In this document: positions 48,540 through 56,390 of the stretch, piece after piece
How the letters are laid out: each line of letters opens with the position of its first letter
Position numbering within the stretch: the stretch's first letter is position 1
Assembly: GCF_015070385.1 (NCBI RefSeq)
Contig: NZ_JADCSA010000013.1
Location: forward strand, 30,729 to 94,728
Origin: Nocardioides malaquae
Lineage (GTDB): Bacteria > Actinomycetota > Actinomycetes > Propionibacteriales > Nocardioidaceae
Direction: 5' to 3'
Length of the DNA: 64,000 nucleotides
Made by a program: the position numbers and the translations under genes
The notes under the pieces: model-generated
The model's database searches: none
Told to the model about the DNA's origin: nothing
What the model saw: the letters and a program-made list of their open reading frames with translations, nothing else

Positions 48540-49763
48540 TCAGCCGGTCACCCGGTCGACCAGCTCCCGCGCCAGCGCGAACGCCGAGGTCGCCGCGGGC
48601 GAGGGCGCGTTGCGTACGTGCGTCACGGCGCCGCTGCGTGACAGCACGAAGTCGTCGACGAGAGCGCCGTCCCGGCCGACGGCCTGGGCGCGGACCCCGG
48701 CGTGCACGGTGCCGTCGAGGTCCGCGGGGGTGAGGGAGGGGACGTACGCCCTCGCGGCGGCCAGGTGGCGCCGCGTGCTGAGGGCGGTGGCGACCTCGTC
48801 GATGCCGGTGCGCCAGTAGCGGCGGGCGACCCGCCACGTGCCTGGCCAGGTCACTGTCTCGGCGACGTCGCGGGCCCGTAGCATCGAGAGCCGGTAGCCG
48901 TCGCGCGCACCCACCAGCACCGCGGTCGGGCCGACCATCACGTCGCCGGAGATCGTCCGGTGCACGTGCACGCCGAGAAACGGCAGGGTCGGGTCGGGCA
49001 CGGGGTAGACCATGCCGCGCACCACAGGGGTCTCGGTGCGGTGCAGGCGCAGGTACGCCCCGCGGAAGGGCACGATGCGCGGGTCCGGGTCGGCTCCGGA
49101 GGCGCGGGCCAACCGGTCGGCCCACAGGCCACCACAGGTCACCACCTGCCGCGCGTGCAGGCGTACGGGACCGGTGGGGGAGTCGGCCTCGACCACGCAG
49201 TCGACGCCCTCGCGCACGCTGTGCACCCGCGTCGACAGCAGCACCGACGCACCGGCCGCCTCCAGGTCGCTCGCCACCTGCCGCGCGACAGCGGCGTAGT
49301 CGATGATCCCGGTGTTCGGGGCGTGCAGGGCCGCCACCCCGGTCGCGTTCGGCTCGATCTCGCGGATCTCCTCCGCCCCCACGCGCCGCAGCCCGGGCAC
49401 GCCGTTGGCGACCCCGCGCCGCTCCAGCTCGTCGAGCCGGCCCAGCTCGTCGCGTCGCACCGCGACCACGAGCTTGCCGCAGCGCTCGTGGGCGATGCCG
49501 TGCTCGGCGGCGTACGCCCACGTCATCGCCGCGCCCTCGACGCAGAGCCGCGCCTTCAGCGAACCGGGCTCGTAGTAGAGGCCGCCGTGCACGACCCCGG
49601 AGTTGTGGCCGCTCTGGTGGGCCGCGACCCGGTCCTCGGCCTCGACGACCACCACCCGCGCGCCCGGCCGGCGGAGCAGGAACTCGCGCGCCGTCGCCAA
49701 GCCGACGAGACCGCCGCCCACGACGACGAGGTCGAGCAGGCCCGTGGGCGCAGTCGTCGGCAT
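48540..49763 (-). CDS. lhgO: L-2-hydroxyglutarate oxidase
   Basis: 407 residues, FAD-dependent DAO family. Dinucleotide motif LVVVGGGLVGLATA (about 10-23), AAHQSGHNSGVVHGGLYYEPGS and GIAHERCGKLVVAV typical of LhgO, and C-terminal HVRNAPSPAATSAFAL. It oxidises L-2-hydroxyglutarate to 2-oxoglutarate, feeding the quinone pool. An upstream in-frame GTG exists at 49898, but it lies within the next gene; ATG 49763 has CAGAAT six bases upstream. Confidence 0.9.
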   Translation of the reverse strand: MPTTAPTGLLDLVVVGGGLVGLATAREFLLRRPGARVVVVEAEDRVAAHQSGHNSGVVHGGLYYEPGSLKARLCVEGAAMTWAYAAEHGIAHERCGKLVVAVRRDELGRLDELERRGVANGVPGLRRVGAEEIREIEPNATGVAALHAPNTGIIDYAAVARQVASDLEAAGASVLLSTRVHSVREGVDCVVEADSPTGPVRLHARQVVTCGGLWADRLARASGADPDPRIVPFRGAYLRLHRTETPVVRGMVYPVPDPTLPFLGVHVHRTISGDVMVGPTAVLVGARDGYRLSMLRARDVAETVTWPGTWRVARRYWRTGIDEVATALSTRRHLAAARAYVPSLTPADLDGTVHAGVRAQAVGRDGALVDDFVLSRSGAVTHVRNAPSPAATSAFALARELVDRVTG

Positions 49764-49769
49764 GCGGTC

Positions 49770-49775
49770 ATTCTG
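49770..49775 (-). promoter_or_regulatory. -10 hexamer CAGAAT of lhgO, leaderless type
   Basis: On the minus strand it ends six bases before the ATG at 49763; faces CAGACT of the MFS gene 17 bases away. Confidence 0.4.
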
Positions 49776-49792
49776 CCCGCCGGTCACTGCGG

Positions 49793-49798
49793 CAGACT
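49793..49798 (+). promoter_or_regulatory. -10 hexamer CAGACT of the MFS gene, leaderless type
   Basis: It ends seven bases before the ATG at 49806. Confidence 0.4.
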
Positions 49799-49805
49799 CG
49801 GCCGG

Positions 49806-51137
49806 ATGACGGGCGAGCAGATCCACGCGATCGGTCGACGACGTGCCTGGGCGGTCTGGGGCGTGGCGATCGGCGTCTACGTGCTCGCGGTCTTCCACCG
49901 CAGCTCGCTCGGCGTCGCCGGGTTGCTGGCCACCGAGCGCTTCGACATCGCCGCCTCACAGCTCGCCTTCTTCACGGTGCTGCAGCTGATCGTCTACGCG
50001 GGGATGCAGGTGCCGGTCGGGGTGATGCTCGACCGCTTCGGCGCCCGCGCCCTGCTCTGCGTGGGCCTCGTGGTGATGACGGCGGCCCAGCTCGCCTTCG
50101 CGTTCGCCGACTCGTTCCTGCTCGGGGCCGTGGCCCGAGGCTTCGTGGGCGCCGGCGACGCCATGGTCTTCGTGACCGTGGTGCGCCTGGTGGCGGTCTG
50201 GTTCCGGCCCACGCAGGTGGCGATGACCACGCAGCTGACCGGCTGGATGGGGCAGATGGGCGCGATCGTGGCTGCGGCCCCGCTGACCCTGCTGCTCACC
50301 CACCTCGGCTGGACCCGTGCCTTCGCCGCCACCTCGAGCATCGGCGTGGTGCTGCTCGTGGGTGTGCTGCTGGTCGTGAAGAACTCGCCGTACGCCGTCG
50401 CGACAGGTCCCGCGGAGAGCCTGCGGGAGGTCGCCACCTCGGTCGGGCGCGTGTGGCGCAACCCGGGCGTACGCCTGGGGTTCTGGGTCCACTTCACGAC
50501 GTCGTTCCCGTTCACCGTCTTCGTGCTGCTGTGGGGCTTTCCGTTCCTGGTGCGGGCGCAGGGGTGGAGCGAGGTCGCGGCCGGCACCCTGCTGATGGCG
50601 ATGACCGGGTGGGTGGTGCTCAGCGGCGTCGTCATCGGCCAGCTGACGACCCGGCTGCCCTTCCATCGGGCCCGCACCGCGATCGTGGTGGTGCTCGCGA
50701 TCGTCGCCGCCTGGACGGCGGTCCTCCTCGTGGACGGACCCTCCCCGGTCTGGCTGGTGCTGCTCATGGCGGCCTGCGTCGCAACCGGAGGACCGACGTC
50801 GGTGATCGGCTTCGACATCATCCGCACCTTCACCCCGGTGCGGGCCGTCGGCCGGGCGACCGCGCTGGTCAACGTGGGCGGCTTCGTTGCCTCACTGGTC
50901 ACCGTGGCGCTGATCGGGATCGTGCTCGACGTCGTCGAGCCGGCCGGCGCGGGCGCCTACGACCTCGACGACTTCCGGGTGGCCTTCGCCGCCCAGTACC
51001 TCTGCTGGGGCCTGGGCCTGGTGCAGATGGTCCGGCTGCGCCGCCGGGCCCGGGCCCACCTGCACGACACCCATCCCGAGGCGACCGCACTGCTGCGCGC
51101 CGGCCACCAGTGGCTGCCGCTCGACGACCGCCCGTGA
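49806..51137 (+). CDS. Major facilitator superfamily permease
   Basis: 443 residues, 12 hydrophobic helices. Loop 2-3 motif VMLDRFGARALLCVG is the MFS signature D-R-x-G-x-R. It has a large family of nitrate, sugar or drug transporters behind it; substrate unknown. The frame extends far upstream, but ATG 49806 is supported by the first helix and the divergent promoter. The C-terminal 35 residues are cytosolic and basic. Confidence 0.88.
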   Translation: MTGEQIHAIGRRRAWAVWGVAIGVYVLAVFHRSSLGVAGLLATERFDIAASQLAFFTVLQLIVYAGMQVPVGVMLDRFGARALLCVGLVVMTAAQLAFAFADSFLLGAVARGFVGAGDAMVFVTVVRLVAVWFRPTQVAMTTQLTGWMGQMGAIVAAAPLTLLLTHLGWTRAFAATSSIGVVLLVGVLLVVKNSPYAVATGPAESLREVATSVGRVWRNPGVRLGFWVHFTTSFPFTVFVLLWGFPFLVRAQGWSEVAAGTLLMAMTGWVVLSGVVIGQLTTRLPFHRARTAIVVVLAIVAAWTAVLLVDGPSPVWLVLLMAACVATGGPTSVIGFDIIRTFTPVRAVGRATALVNVGGFVASLVTVALIGIVLDVVEPAGAGAYDLDDFRVAFAAQYLCWGLGLVQMVRLRRRARAHLHDTHPEATALLRAGHQWLPLDDRP

Positions 51138-51149
51138 CGTGACTGCCCG

Positions 51150-51161
51150 TGACACCTGTCA
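51150..51161. promoter_or_regulatory. Dyad TGACA-2-TGTCA before the ABC/two-component operon
   Basis: Inverted 5-base arms in the 104-base gap between the MFS stop and the ABC ATPase start; possible operator for the operon's own regulator. Nothing else is clear in the gap except a GAGGCT six bases before the ATG. Confidence 0.3.
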
Positions 51162-51241
51162 TGGCCGACCCGTGCCGCACGCTCGTCAACCCATGACGTC
51201 CCGCACTGTCGCCGCGTCGCTCCTCGGGAGAGGCTGGAGCC

Positions 51242-52177
51242 ATGACTGACTTCCCCTTCGCGATCGAGACCCGGGGCCTGCGGCGGACCTACGGCACGGG
51301 AGCCGACGCCTTCGAGGCCGTCCGTGGCATCGACCTGCAGGTGCGCCGCGGACAGGTCCACGCGCTGCTCGGCGTCAACGGCGCCGGCAAGACCTCCACC
51401 CTCGAGGTGCTCGAGGGCCTCGCCCCCGCCACCGCCGGCGAGGTCCGGGTGCTGGGCCTCGACCCGGTCGCCGACCGCGCGCAGGTGCGCCGGCGTACGG
51501 GCGTGCTCCTGCAGCACAGTGGCTTCGTCGCCGACCTGACGGTGCGCGAGACCCTGAAGATGTGGGCGGCCACGGTGACCGGCGCGCGCCCCGTGGAGGA
51601 GTCGCTGGAGATGCTCGACCTGAGCCGGTTGGCCGACACCCGGATGCGTGGCCTCTCCGGCGGCGAGCACCGCCGCGTCGACCTGGCCTGCACCCTCACC
51701 GGGCGCCCCGAGCTGGTGGTGCTCGACGAGCCGACCACCGGCCTCGACCCGGAGAGCCGGCGCGCGGTCTGGCGCCTGGTGCGCGACCTGCGTGACTCCG
51801 GCGCCACCGTGCTGCTCACCACCCACTACCTGGAGGAGGCCGAGCAGCTGGCCGACCAGGTCTCGATCATGCGCGCGGGGGAGGTCGTCCGTGAGGGCAC
51901 CGTCGCCGAGATCGTCGCCGGTCACCCCGCCGAGATCTCGTTCCGTACGCCCCGGCGCGACCTGCCGCTGCCCGCCGGCGCCGAGGTCAGCCACGACGGT
52001 GGCACCACAGTGCTGCGGGTCGCCGACCTGCAGCCGGTGCTGACCGACCTGCTCCTCGCCGCCCGTGACGCCGGCGTCGAGCTGGCGATGCTCGACGCCC
52101 GCAGCGCCACCCTCGAGTCCGTCTTCCTGGCCGTCGCGGCCGACCGTGCAGAAATCCAGCAAGGAGCCCCGGCATGA
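51242..52177 (+). CDS. ABC transporter ATP-binding protein (drug/lipid exporter type)
   Basis: 311 residues. Walker A GVNGAGKTST (about 41-50), signature LSGGEHRRVDLACTL, Walker B LVVLDEPTTGLDPESR and switch His in LTTHYLEEAEQ. The C-terminal 90 residues match the regulatory extension of CcmA/DrrA-type subfamilies. Partner permease overlaps by four bases. The linked sensor kinase and regulator suggest that the cell induces this exporter on a cell-envelope signal. Confidence 0.92.
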   Translation: MTDFPFAIETRGLRRTYGTGADAFEAVRGIDLQVRRGQVHALLGVNGAGKTSTLEVLEGLAPATAGEVRVLGLDPVADRAQVRRRTGVLLQHSGFVADLTVRETLKMWAATVTGARPVEESLEMLDLSRLADTRMRGLSGGEHRRVDLACTLTGRPELVVLDEPTTGLDPESRRAVWRLVRDLRDSGATVLLTTHYLEEAEQLADQVSIMRAGEVVREGTVAEIVAGHPAEISFRTPRRDLPLPAGAEVSHDGGTTVLRVADLQPVLTDLLLAARDAGVELAMLDARSATLESVFLAVAADRAEIQQGAPA

Positions 52178-52962
52178 GCACCCTCGCCCCCGCCCGCCCC
52201 AGCCTGTCCGCCCGTCGCACCGTGGGCCTGGCCCGCTTCAACCTGCTGCTGATGGCGCGCAACCGCACCACGTTGATCTACGGATTCGGGATGCCGCTCA
52301 TCCCGTTGCTCCTGCTCTTCGCGGTGCCCGAGGCCACCCCGGAGGCGGGGGTGGGGGCGCTGACCATCACGGTGGTGATGGCGCTGATCTTCCCCGGCTA
52401 CTACAACCTGCTCTCGATGTTCGTGACGCGGCGCGACGAGCTGGTGCTCAAGCGGTTGCGCACGGGTGAGGTCCGCGACAGCGAGCTCGTCACCTCGATG
52501 GCGCTGCCGGGTGTCGCGATCACCGTGGGCGTGGTGCTGCTCGCCGTGCCGATCGCCATGAGCGCCGGCTTCGACCTGCCGCGCAACCCCCTGCTGCTCC
52601 TGGTGGCCGTGCTGGTCGCCTGCGTGACCTTCGCGGCGCTGGCGATCTGGACCGCGTCGTGGACCAAGACGGCCGAGTCCGCCCAGCTGACCAGTGGCCC
52701 GGTCATGATCATCGCGTTGGCGGGTTCGCTCACCGCCGGCCTGCCCGAGTCGGTCACCCGCTGGACCGACCTGCTGCCCGGCGCGGCGATCAGCGACCTG
52801 CTGATGGTTTCCTGGTTCGGGCGCGAGCCCGAGACGCTCGAGCGGGTGGGATGGTTCCAGGGCTTCGCGGAGGCTGGGCCCGGCCTCGCCGTCCTGGTCG
52901 TCTGGGCCGTCGTGGCACTGCTGCTGGCCGGTCGGTCGCTGCGCTGGGAGCCGCGGGCGTGA
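52174..52962 (+). CDS. ABC transporter permease
   Basis: 262 residues, six helices, ABC-2 type: LIPLLLLFAVPEA in the first helices and GSLTAGLPESVTRWTDLLPGAAISDLLMV near the end. Partner of the ATPase for export. ATGA-type start; GTGA overlap with the kinase gene, so the four genes are coupled. Confidence 0.88.
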   Translation: MSTLAPARPSLSARRTVGLARFNLLLMARNRTTLIYGFGMPLIPLLLLFAVPEATPEAGVGALTITVVMALIFPGYYNLLSMFVTRRDELVLKRLRTGEVRDSELVTSMALPGVAITVGVVLLAVPIAMSAGFDLPRNPLLLLVAVLVACVTFAALAIWTASWTKTAESAQLTSGPVMIIALAGSLTAGLPESVTRWTDLLPGAAISDLLMVSWFGREPETLERVGWFQGFAEAGPGLAVLVVWAVVALLLAGRSLRWEPRA

Positions 52963-54134
52963 CGTCGGGGGGCCCACTGCTCGGCTGGGCCGGGCGCACC
53001 AACGTGCAGCGCATCGATCTCTACACGCGGGGGTCGCTGCGCGGCATGGCGCTGCTGCTGGTCGGCTTCGCCGGCCTCGCGGCGGTCAGCACCGCCACGA
53101 CGCGGTGGGAGGTCGTGGCGATCGCGCTGCACGCCGTGGCGCTGGTCGTCGTGGTCGACCGGTGCGTGACGATCTTCATGCGGCTCTGGTTCAGCCCCGG
53201 CGAGCTGCCCCGGCTGTGGCTGACGGCGCTGGCCGTGCTCCTCCTGGTGGGGGTGGCCTGGTTGGCGTGGGGCACCTCGCCGGACGACCGCTTCACGACG
53301 AGCTACCTGCTCACGACGACGGTCGCACTGGCCCTGGGGGGCGCGCGACAGAAGTGGGTGCAGGGGGGTGCCGTCGTGGCGGGAGCCCTGCTCTGCGGGG
53401 TCTCCGGATCCTGGATGTGGCTCTTCGGTGCGGGGATCGCGGCCTTCTTCGTCTTCACCGTGCAGAGCTCGCTGTGGGTGCTCGGCGTGGTGCACGAGCT
53501 CGACCGGGCCCGCAGCGCCCAGGCCGACCTGGCGGTCGCGGAGGAGCGGTTGCGTTTCTCCCGCGACGTGCACGACGTGATGGGCCGCCACCTCGCCACC
53601 ATCGCGGTGCAGTCGGAGCTGGCCGCCACCCTCGCTGAGCGTGGCGACCCCCGGGCGGCCGCGCGGATCCGCGAGGTGCGGGCCAGCGCCCACGACGCGC
53701 TGCGGGAGGCCCGGGCCCTGGCTCGCGGCTACCGCCCCGTCGACCTCGCCCAGGAGGTGGAGGGTGCCCGGGCGCTCCTCGTGTCGGCCGGCATCGCGGT
53801 CGAGACCGACCTGGCGGACCTGCCCGCGCGGTGGCAGGAACCGGTCGCGCGCCTCGTGCGCGAGGCCGTGACCAACACCCTGCGCCACTCCCGCGCGACC
53901 CAGGTGCGGCTCGACCACGCCGACGGGGTCGTGACGGTGCGCAACGACGGTGTCCACGCAGGCCACGGTGGCGAGGGCGGTGACGCACCCGGCGACGTCG
54001 AGGGCGACGGCAGCGGGCTGCGTACGCTGGCCGCCGACGTCGCCACCCACGGTGGACGCCTGACGTGGGGCGTCGAGCACGACGAGTTCGTGGTGCGCCT
54101 GCACCTGCACGCCCCCGAGGAGGCGACCCCGTGA
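52959..54134 (+). CDS. Sensor histidine kinase (HisKA_3, DesK/NarX type)
   Basis: 391 residues. Five to six membrane helices fill residues 25-180, then a HisKA_3 dimerisation domain with phospho-acceptor His205 in SRDVHDVMGRHL, and a HATPase_c domain with LVREAVTNTLRHSRA (N box) and GDGSGLRTLAADVATHGG (G box). No large extracytoplasmic domain, so it probably senses the membrane or the transporter itself. GTG start overlaps the permease stop. Confidence 0.91.
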   Translation: MTSGGPLLGWAGRTNVQRIDLYTRGSLRGMALLLVGFAGLAAVSTATTRWEVVAIALHAVALVVVVDRCVTIFMRLWFSPGELPRLWLTALAVLLLVGVAWLAWGTSPDDRFTTSYLLTTTVALALGGARQKWVQGGAVVAGALLCGVSGSWMWLFGAGIAAFFVFTVQSSLWVLGVVHELDRARSAQADLAVAEERLRFSRDVHDVMGRHLATIAVQSELAATLAERGDPRAAARIREVRASAHDALREARALARGYRPVDLAQEVEGARALLVSAGIAVETDLADLPARWQEPVARLVREAVTNTLRHSRATQVRLDHADGVVTVRNDGVHAGHGGEGGDAPGDVEGDGSGLRTLAADVATHGGRLTWGVEHDEFVVRLHLHAPEEATP

Positions 54135-54736
54135 TCAGGATCCTGCTGGCCGACGACGAGCACCTGATCCGCGGGGCCCTGGCGCAGATGCTCGACCTCG
54201 ACGACGACTTCGAGGTCGTGGCGCAGGCCGCCACCGGCCCGGAGGCGGTCGCCGCAGCGCGGCAGCACCGGCCCGACGTGGCCGTGCTCGACCTGCAGAT
54301 GCCCGGTCTCGACGGCATCGAGGCGGCCGCCGAGATCCTCGGCGAGCTCCCGGAGTGCGGTTGCGTCGTGGTCACCAGCCACGGGCGGCCCGGCTACCTC
54401 AAGCGGGCGCTGGCCGTGGGCGTACGCGGGTTCCTGCCGAAGACCACGTCGGCGGCGACGCTGGCGTCGGTCGTGCGTGCCGTGCACGCAGGGGGACGCC
54501 ACGTCGACCCCGAGCTGGCTGCCGAGGCGATCGCTGCCGGCGACTCGCCGCTGACCGCCCGGGAGGCCGACGTGCTCGAGGCCGCCGCCGACGCGGCGCC
54601 GGTGGAGGAGATCGCGCGGCGGGTGCACCTGTCGGCCGGCACGGTGCGCAACCACCTCTCGTCGGCGGTCTCCAAGCTGGGCGCCGCCAACCGGCACGAA
54701 GCCGTGGCGACCGCTCGACGCATGGGCTGGATCTGA
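54131..54736 (+). CDS. LuxR-family response regulator
   Basis: 201 residues. Receiver domain with acidic residues DDEHL near the N-terminus, phospho-acceptor Asp54 in VAVLDLQMPGLDG and Lys in FLPKTTSAATL; LuxR helix-turn-helix at about 140-200 (LTAREADVLEAAADA, VHLSAGTVRNHLSSAVSKL). Cognate regulator of the overlapping kinase gene. GTG start in a GTGA overlap. Confidence 0.93.
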   Translation: MIRILLADDEHLIRGALAQMLDLDDDFEVVAQAATGPEAVAAARQHRPDVAVLDLQMPGLDGIEAAAEILGELPECGCVVVTSHGRPGYLKRALAVGVRGFLPKTTSAATLASVVRAVHAGGRHVDPELAAEAIAAGDSPLTAREADVLEAAADAAPVEEIARRVHLSAGTVRNHLSSAVSKLGAANRHEAVATARRMGWI

Positions 54737-54737
54737 G

Positions 54738-55439
54738 TCAGCGCACCCCGGCCTCGGGGGTCGGCTCCGCGGTCGGGTCGTCGGCCGACGGGTCCTCCAG
54801 GTAGGAGCCGCCGACGGGGTCGGCGTGCCAGTCGAGCAGCCGCCAGCCGGTGCGCGGGTGGCCCTCGACGGTGATCAGGCCGGTGTTGTGCAGTGGCTGG
54901 GTCGCCTCGGGTCGCTCGCGGGCACCGTCGACCCGGGTGGCCACCCAGGTGCGGATCGCGGCGCCGTGGCTGACCAGCAGCACCGTGTCGTGGCCGCCGG
55001 TGGTCAGTCGCTCGACGTCGGCGTCGTAGCGCTCGAGGAACTCGTGGCCGGTCTCGGCGCCGGGCATCCGCACGTGCAGGTCACCGGTGACCCAGCTGCG
55101 TACGGTCGAGAGGTAGCCCATCACCGATGCGTTGTCGGTGGCCATCTCGTAGTCGCCGGCCGAGATCTCGTGCAGCCCAGGCAGCTCGACGGGCGAGCAG
55201 CCGTGCTCGGCGGCGGTGGGAGCGGCCGTCTGGTGCGTGCGGATCCGGGTGGAGACGAAGAGTTCCTGCACCCCGTGGCCGGCAAGTGCGCGGGCGGCGG
55301 CGCGGGCCTGCGCCTGGCCGAGGTCGGTCAGCTCCAGACCGGGCGCGGCCGTGTCGAGGGCTCCCGCGACGTTGCCGTGGGTCTGGCCGTGCCGCATCAG
55401 CAGCAGGCGGACCGGACGGGGAGATGACAGCGCGCTCAC
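54738..55439 (-). CDS. Histidine phosphatase family protein
   Basis: 233 residues. LLLMRHGQTHGN (about 10-21) is the phosphohistidine motif and VLLVSHGAAIRTW the second His. Branch-1 phosphatase of unknown substrate. Converges on the response regulator with one base between stops. GTG 55439 has TACGCT seven bases upstream. Confidence 0.88.
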   Translation of the reverse strand: MSALSSPRPVRLLLMRHGQTHGNVAGALDTAAPGLELTDLGQAQARAAARALAGHGVQELFVSTRIRTHQTAAPTAAEHGCSPVELPGLHEISAGDYEMATDNASVMGYLSTVRSWVTGDLHVRMPGAETGHEFLERYDADVERLTTGGHDTVLLVSHGAAIRTWVATRVDGARERPEATQPLHNTGLITVEGHPRTGWRLLDWHADPVGGSYLEDPSADDPTAEPTPEAGVR

Positions 55440-55446
55440 GGCTCTG

Positions 55447-55452
55447 AGCGTA
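55447..55452 (-). promoter_or_regulatory. -10 hexamer TACGCT, leaderless type
   Basis: On the minus strand it ends seven bases before the GTG at 55439. Confidence 0.5.
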
Positions 55453-55479
55453 CCGGGCCGTCACCACCCCGGGCGGTCC

Positions 55480-56337
55480 TCACGAACCGGTGGGCAGCCC
55501 CGTCGCGAGCAAGCCGTCGGCGACGGCTGCGGGGTCGCTCGCCACCACGGAGGGCAGCCAGCGCCGGGTCGCGGCGAGGTACTCCTCGCCCCGCGCCACG
55601 GTCAGCACCTCGGTCGGGTCGTCGCCGGCCAGCGTCGCGGTCACGGTCGCCCGGTCGGCGCCGTCGAAGGCCTGGCGGGTGGCGAGGAGCAGGTTGACCG
55701 CGCCCATCAGCCCGGTGCCGTCCCCCGCTCCCGCGGGGTCGCTGACGTCTGCTGCGGCCGCCACCGAGAACGGCGTCTCCCGGTCGAGCACCGCGTCGAT
55801 CCACCGGGCGGCCTCGTCGGGGCGTACGTCCACCGTGCCGTCGCAGCGCAGGTGCAGCGCCAGCTCGGCCGCGGCGACCTCGTCGGCCGCGCGGGCCCAT
55901 TGCCCGCCGACCCCGCCGGGCAGGTCGGTGGGCACGTCGACGTGGACGCGCACCTCGTCGTCGAGCACGCCCTCGCCGCGGGCCGCGTCGACCGCGGCGA
56001 CCACGCGCCGGGCGTTGCCGCCAAGGTCGTCGACGTCACGCAGCGCCACCTGCAGGGAGGTGACGGTGAGACCCAGCTTCGCGGCCAGCCCGAGGGCACC
56101 CGCGACCGCGCCGGCGCCGCTGGTCAGCACCACCCGCAACGGCGTCGTCACGCCTCGTAGCAGCGGCAGGTCGGTGTCGCGGACGGCCAGCGTGCCGATG
56201 AGTCCGCCGGCGCGCAGGTCGGCGTGCTGCGCGAGCAGCTCAGGGCTCACGGTGCCCTGCGGGGTGGTCGCGCGGGCGTCGTCGAGGAGGCCGGCCCAGG
56301 CCGGGTGCACGTCGGGAGAGGATGTCTGCTCGCTCAC
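55480..56337 (-). CDS. Protein of unknown function
   Basis: 285 residues, Ala/Val/Asp-rich, no membrane segment or signal peptide. The middle has a regular pattern of Leu/Val strands and Ala helices (LRVVLTSGAGAVAGALGLAAKLGL, cut to VVLTSGAGAVAGALG), an acidic HVDVPTDLPG stretch, and a Gly-rich GAGDGTGLMGAVN loop, compatible with an alpha/beta barrel. I do not recognise the family. GTG start with TAGGCT six bases upstream; possibly transcribed with the phosphatase gene downstream. Confidence 0.7.
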   Translation of the reverse strand: MSEQTSSPDVHPAWAGLLDDARATTPQGTVSPELLAQHADLRAGGLIGTLAVRDTDLPLLRGVTTPLRVVLTSGAGAVAGALGLAAKLGLTVTSLQVALRDVDDLGGNARRVVAAVDAARGEGVLDDEVRVHVDVPTDLPGGVGGQWARAADEVAAAELALHLRCDGTVDVRPDEAARWIDAVLDRETPFSVAAAADVSDPAGAGDGTGLMGAVNLLLATRQAFDGADRATVTATLAGDDPTEVLTVARGEEYLAATRRWLPSVVASDPAAVADGLLATGLPTGS

Positions 56338-56343
56338 ACACCG

Positions 56344-56349
56344 AGCCTA
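56344..56349 (-). promoter_or_regulatory. -10 hexamer TAGGCT, leaderless type
   Basis: On the minus strand it ends six bases before the GTG at 56337. Confidence 0.55.
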
Positions 56350-56379
56350 GCCAGCGACCGACGTCGTCCCGGTCGGGCG

Positions 56380-56385
56380 CATACT
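56380..56385 (+). promoter_or_regulatory. -10-like hexamer CATACT of the MFS/YdeP operon
   Basis: It ends five bases before the GTG at 56391; first base off consensus. Confidence 0.35.
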
Positions 56386-56390
56386 CGGTC

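Noticed and set aside
51242-54736. BceAB-type antibiotic resistance module
   Set aside because: The permease has six helices and lacks the large FtsX-type extracellular domain of BceB; the kinase lacks the matching short two-helix form.
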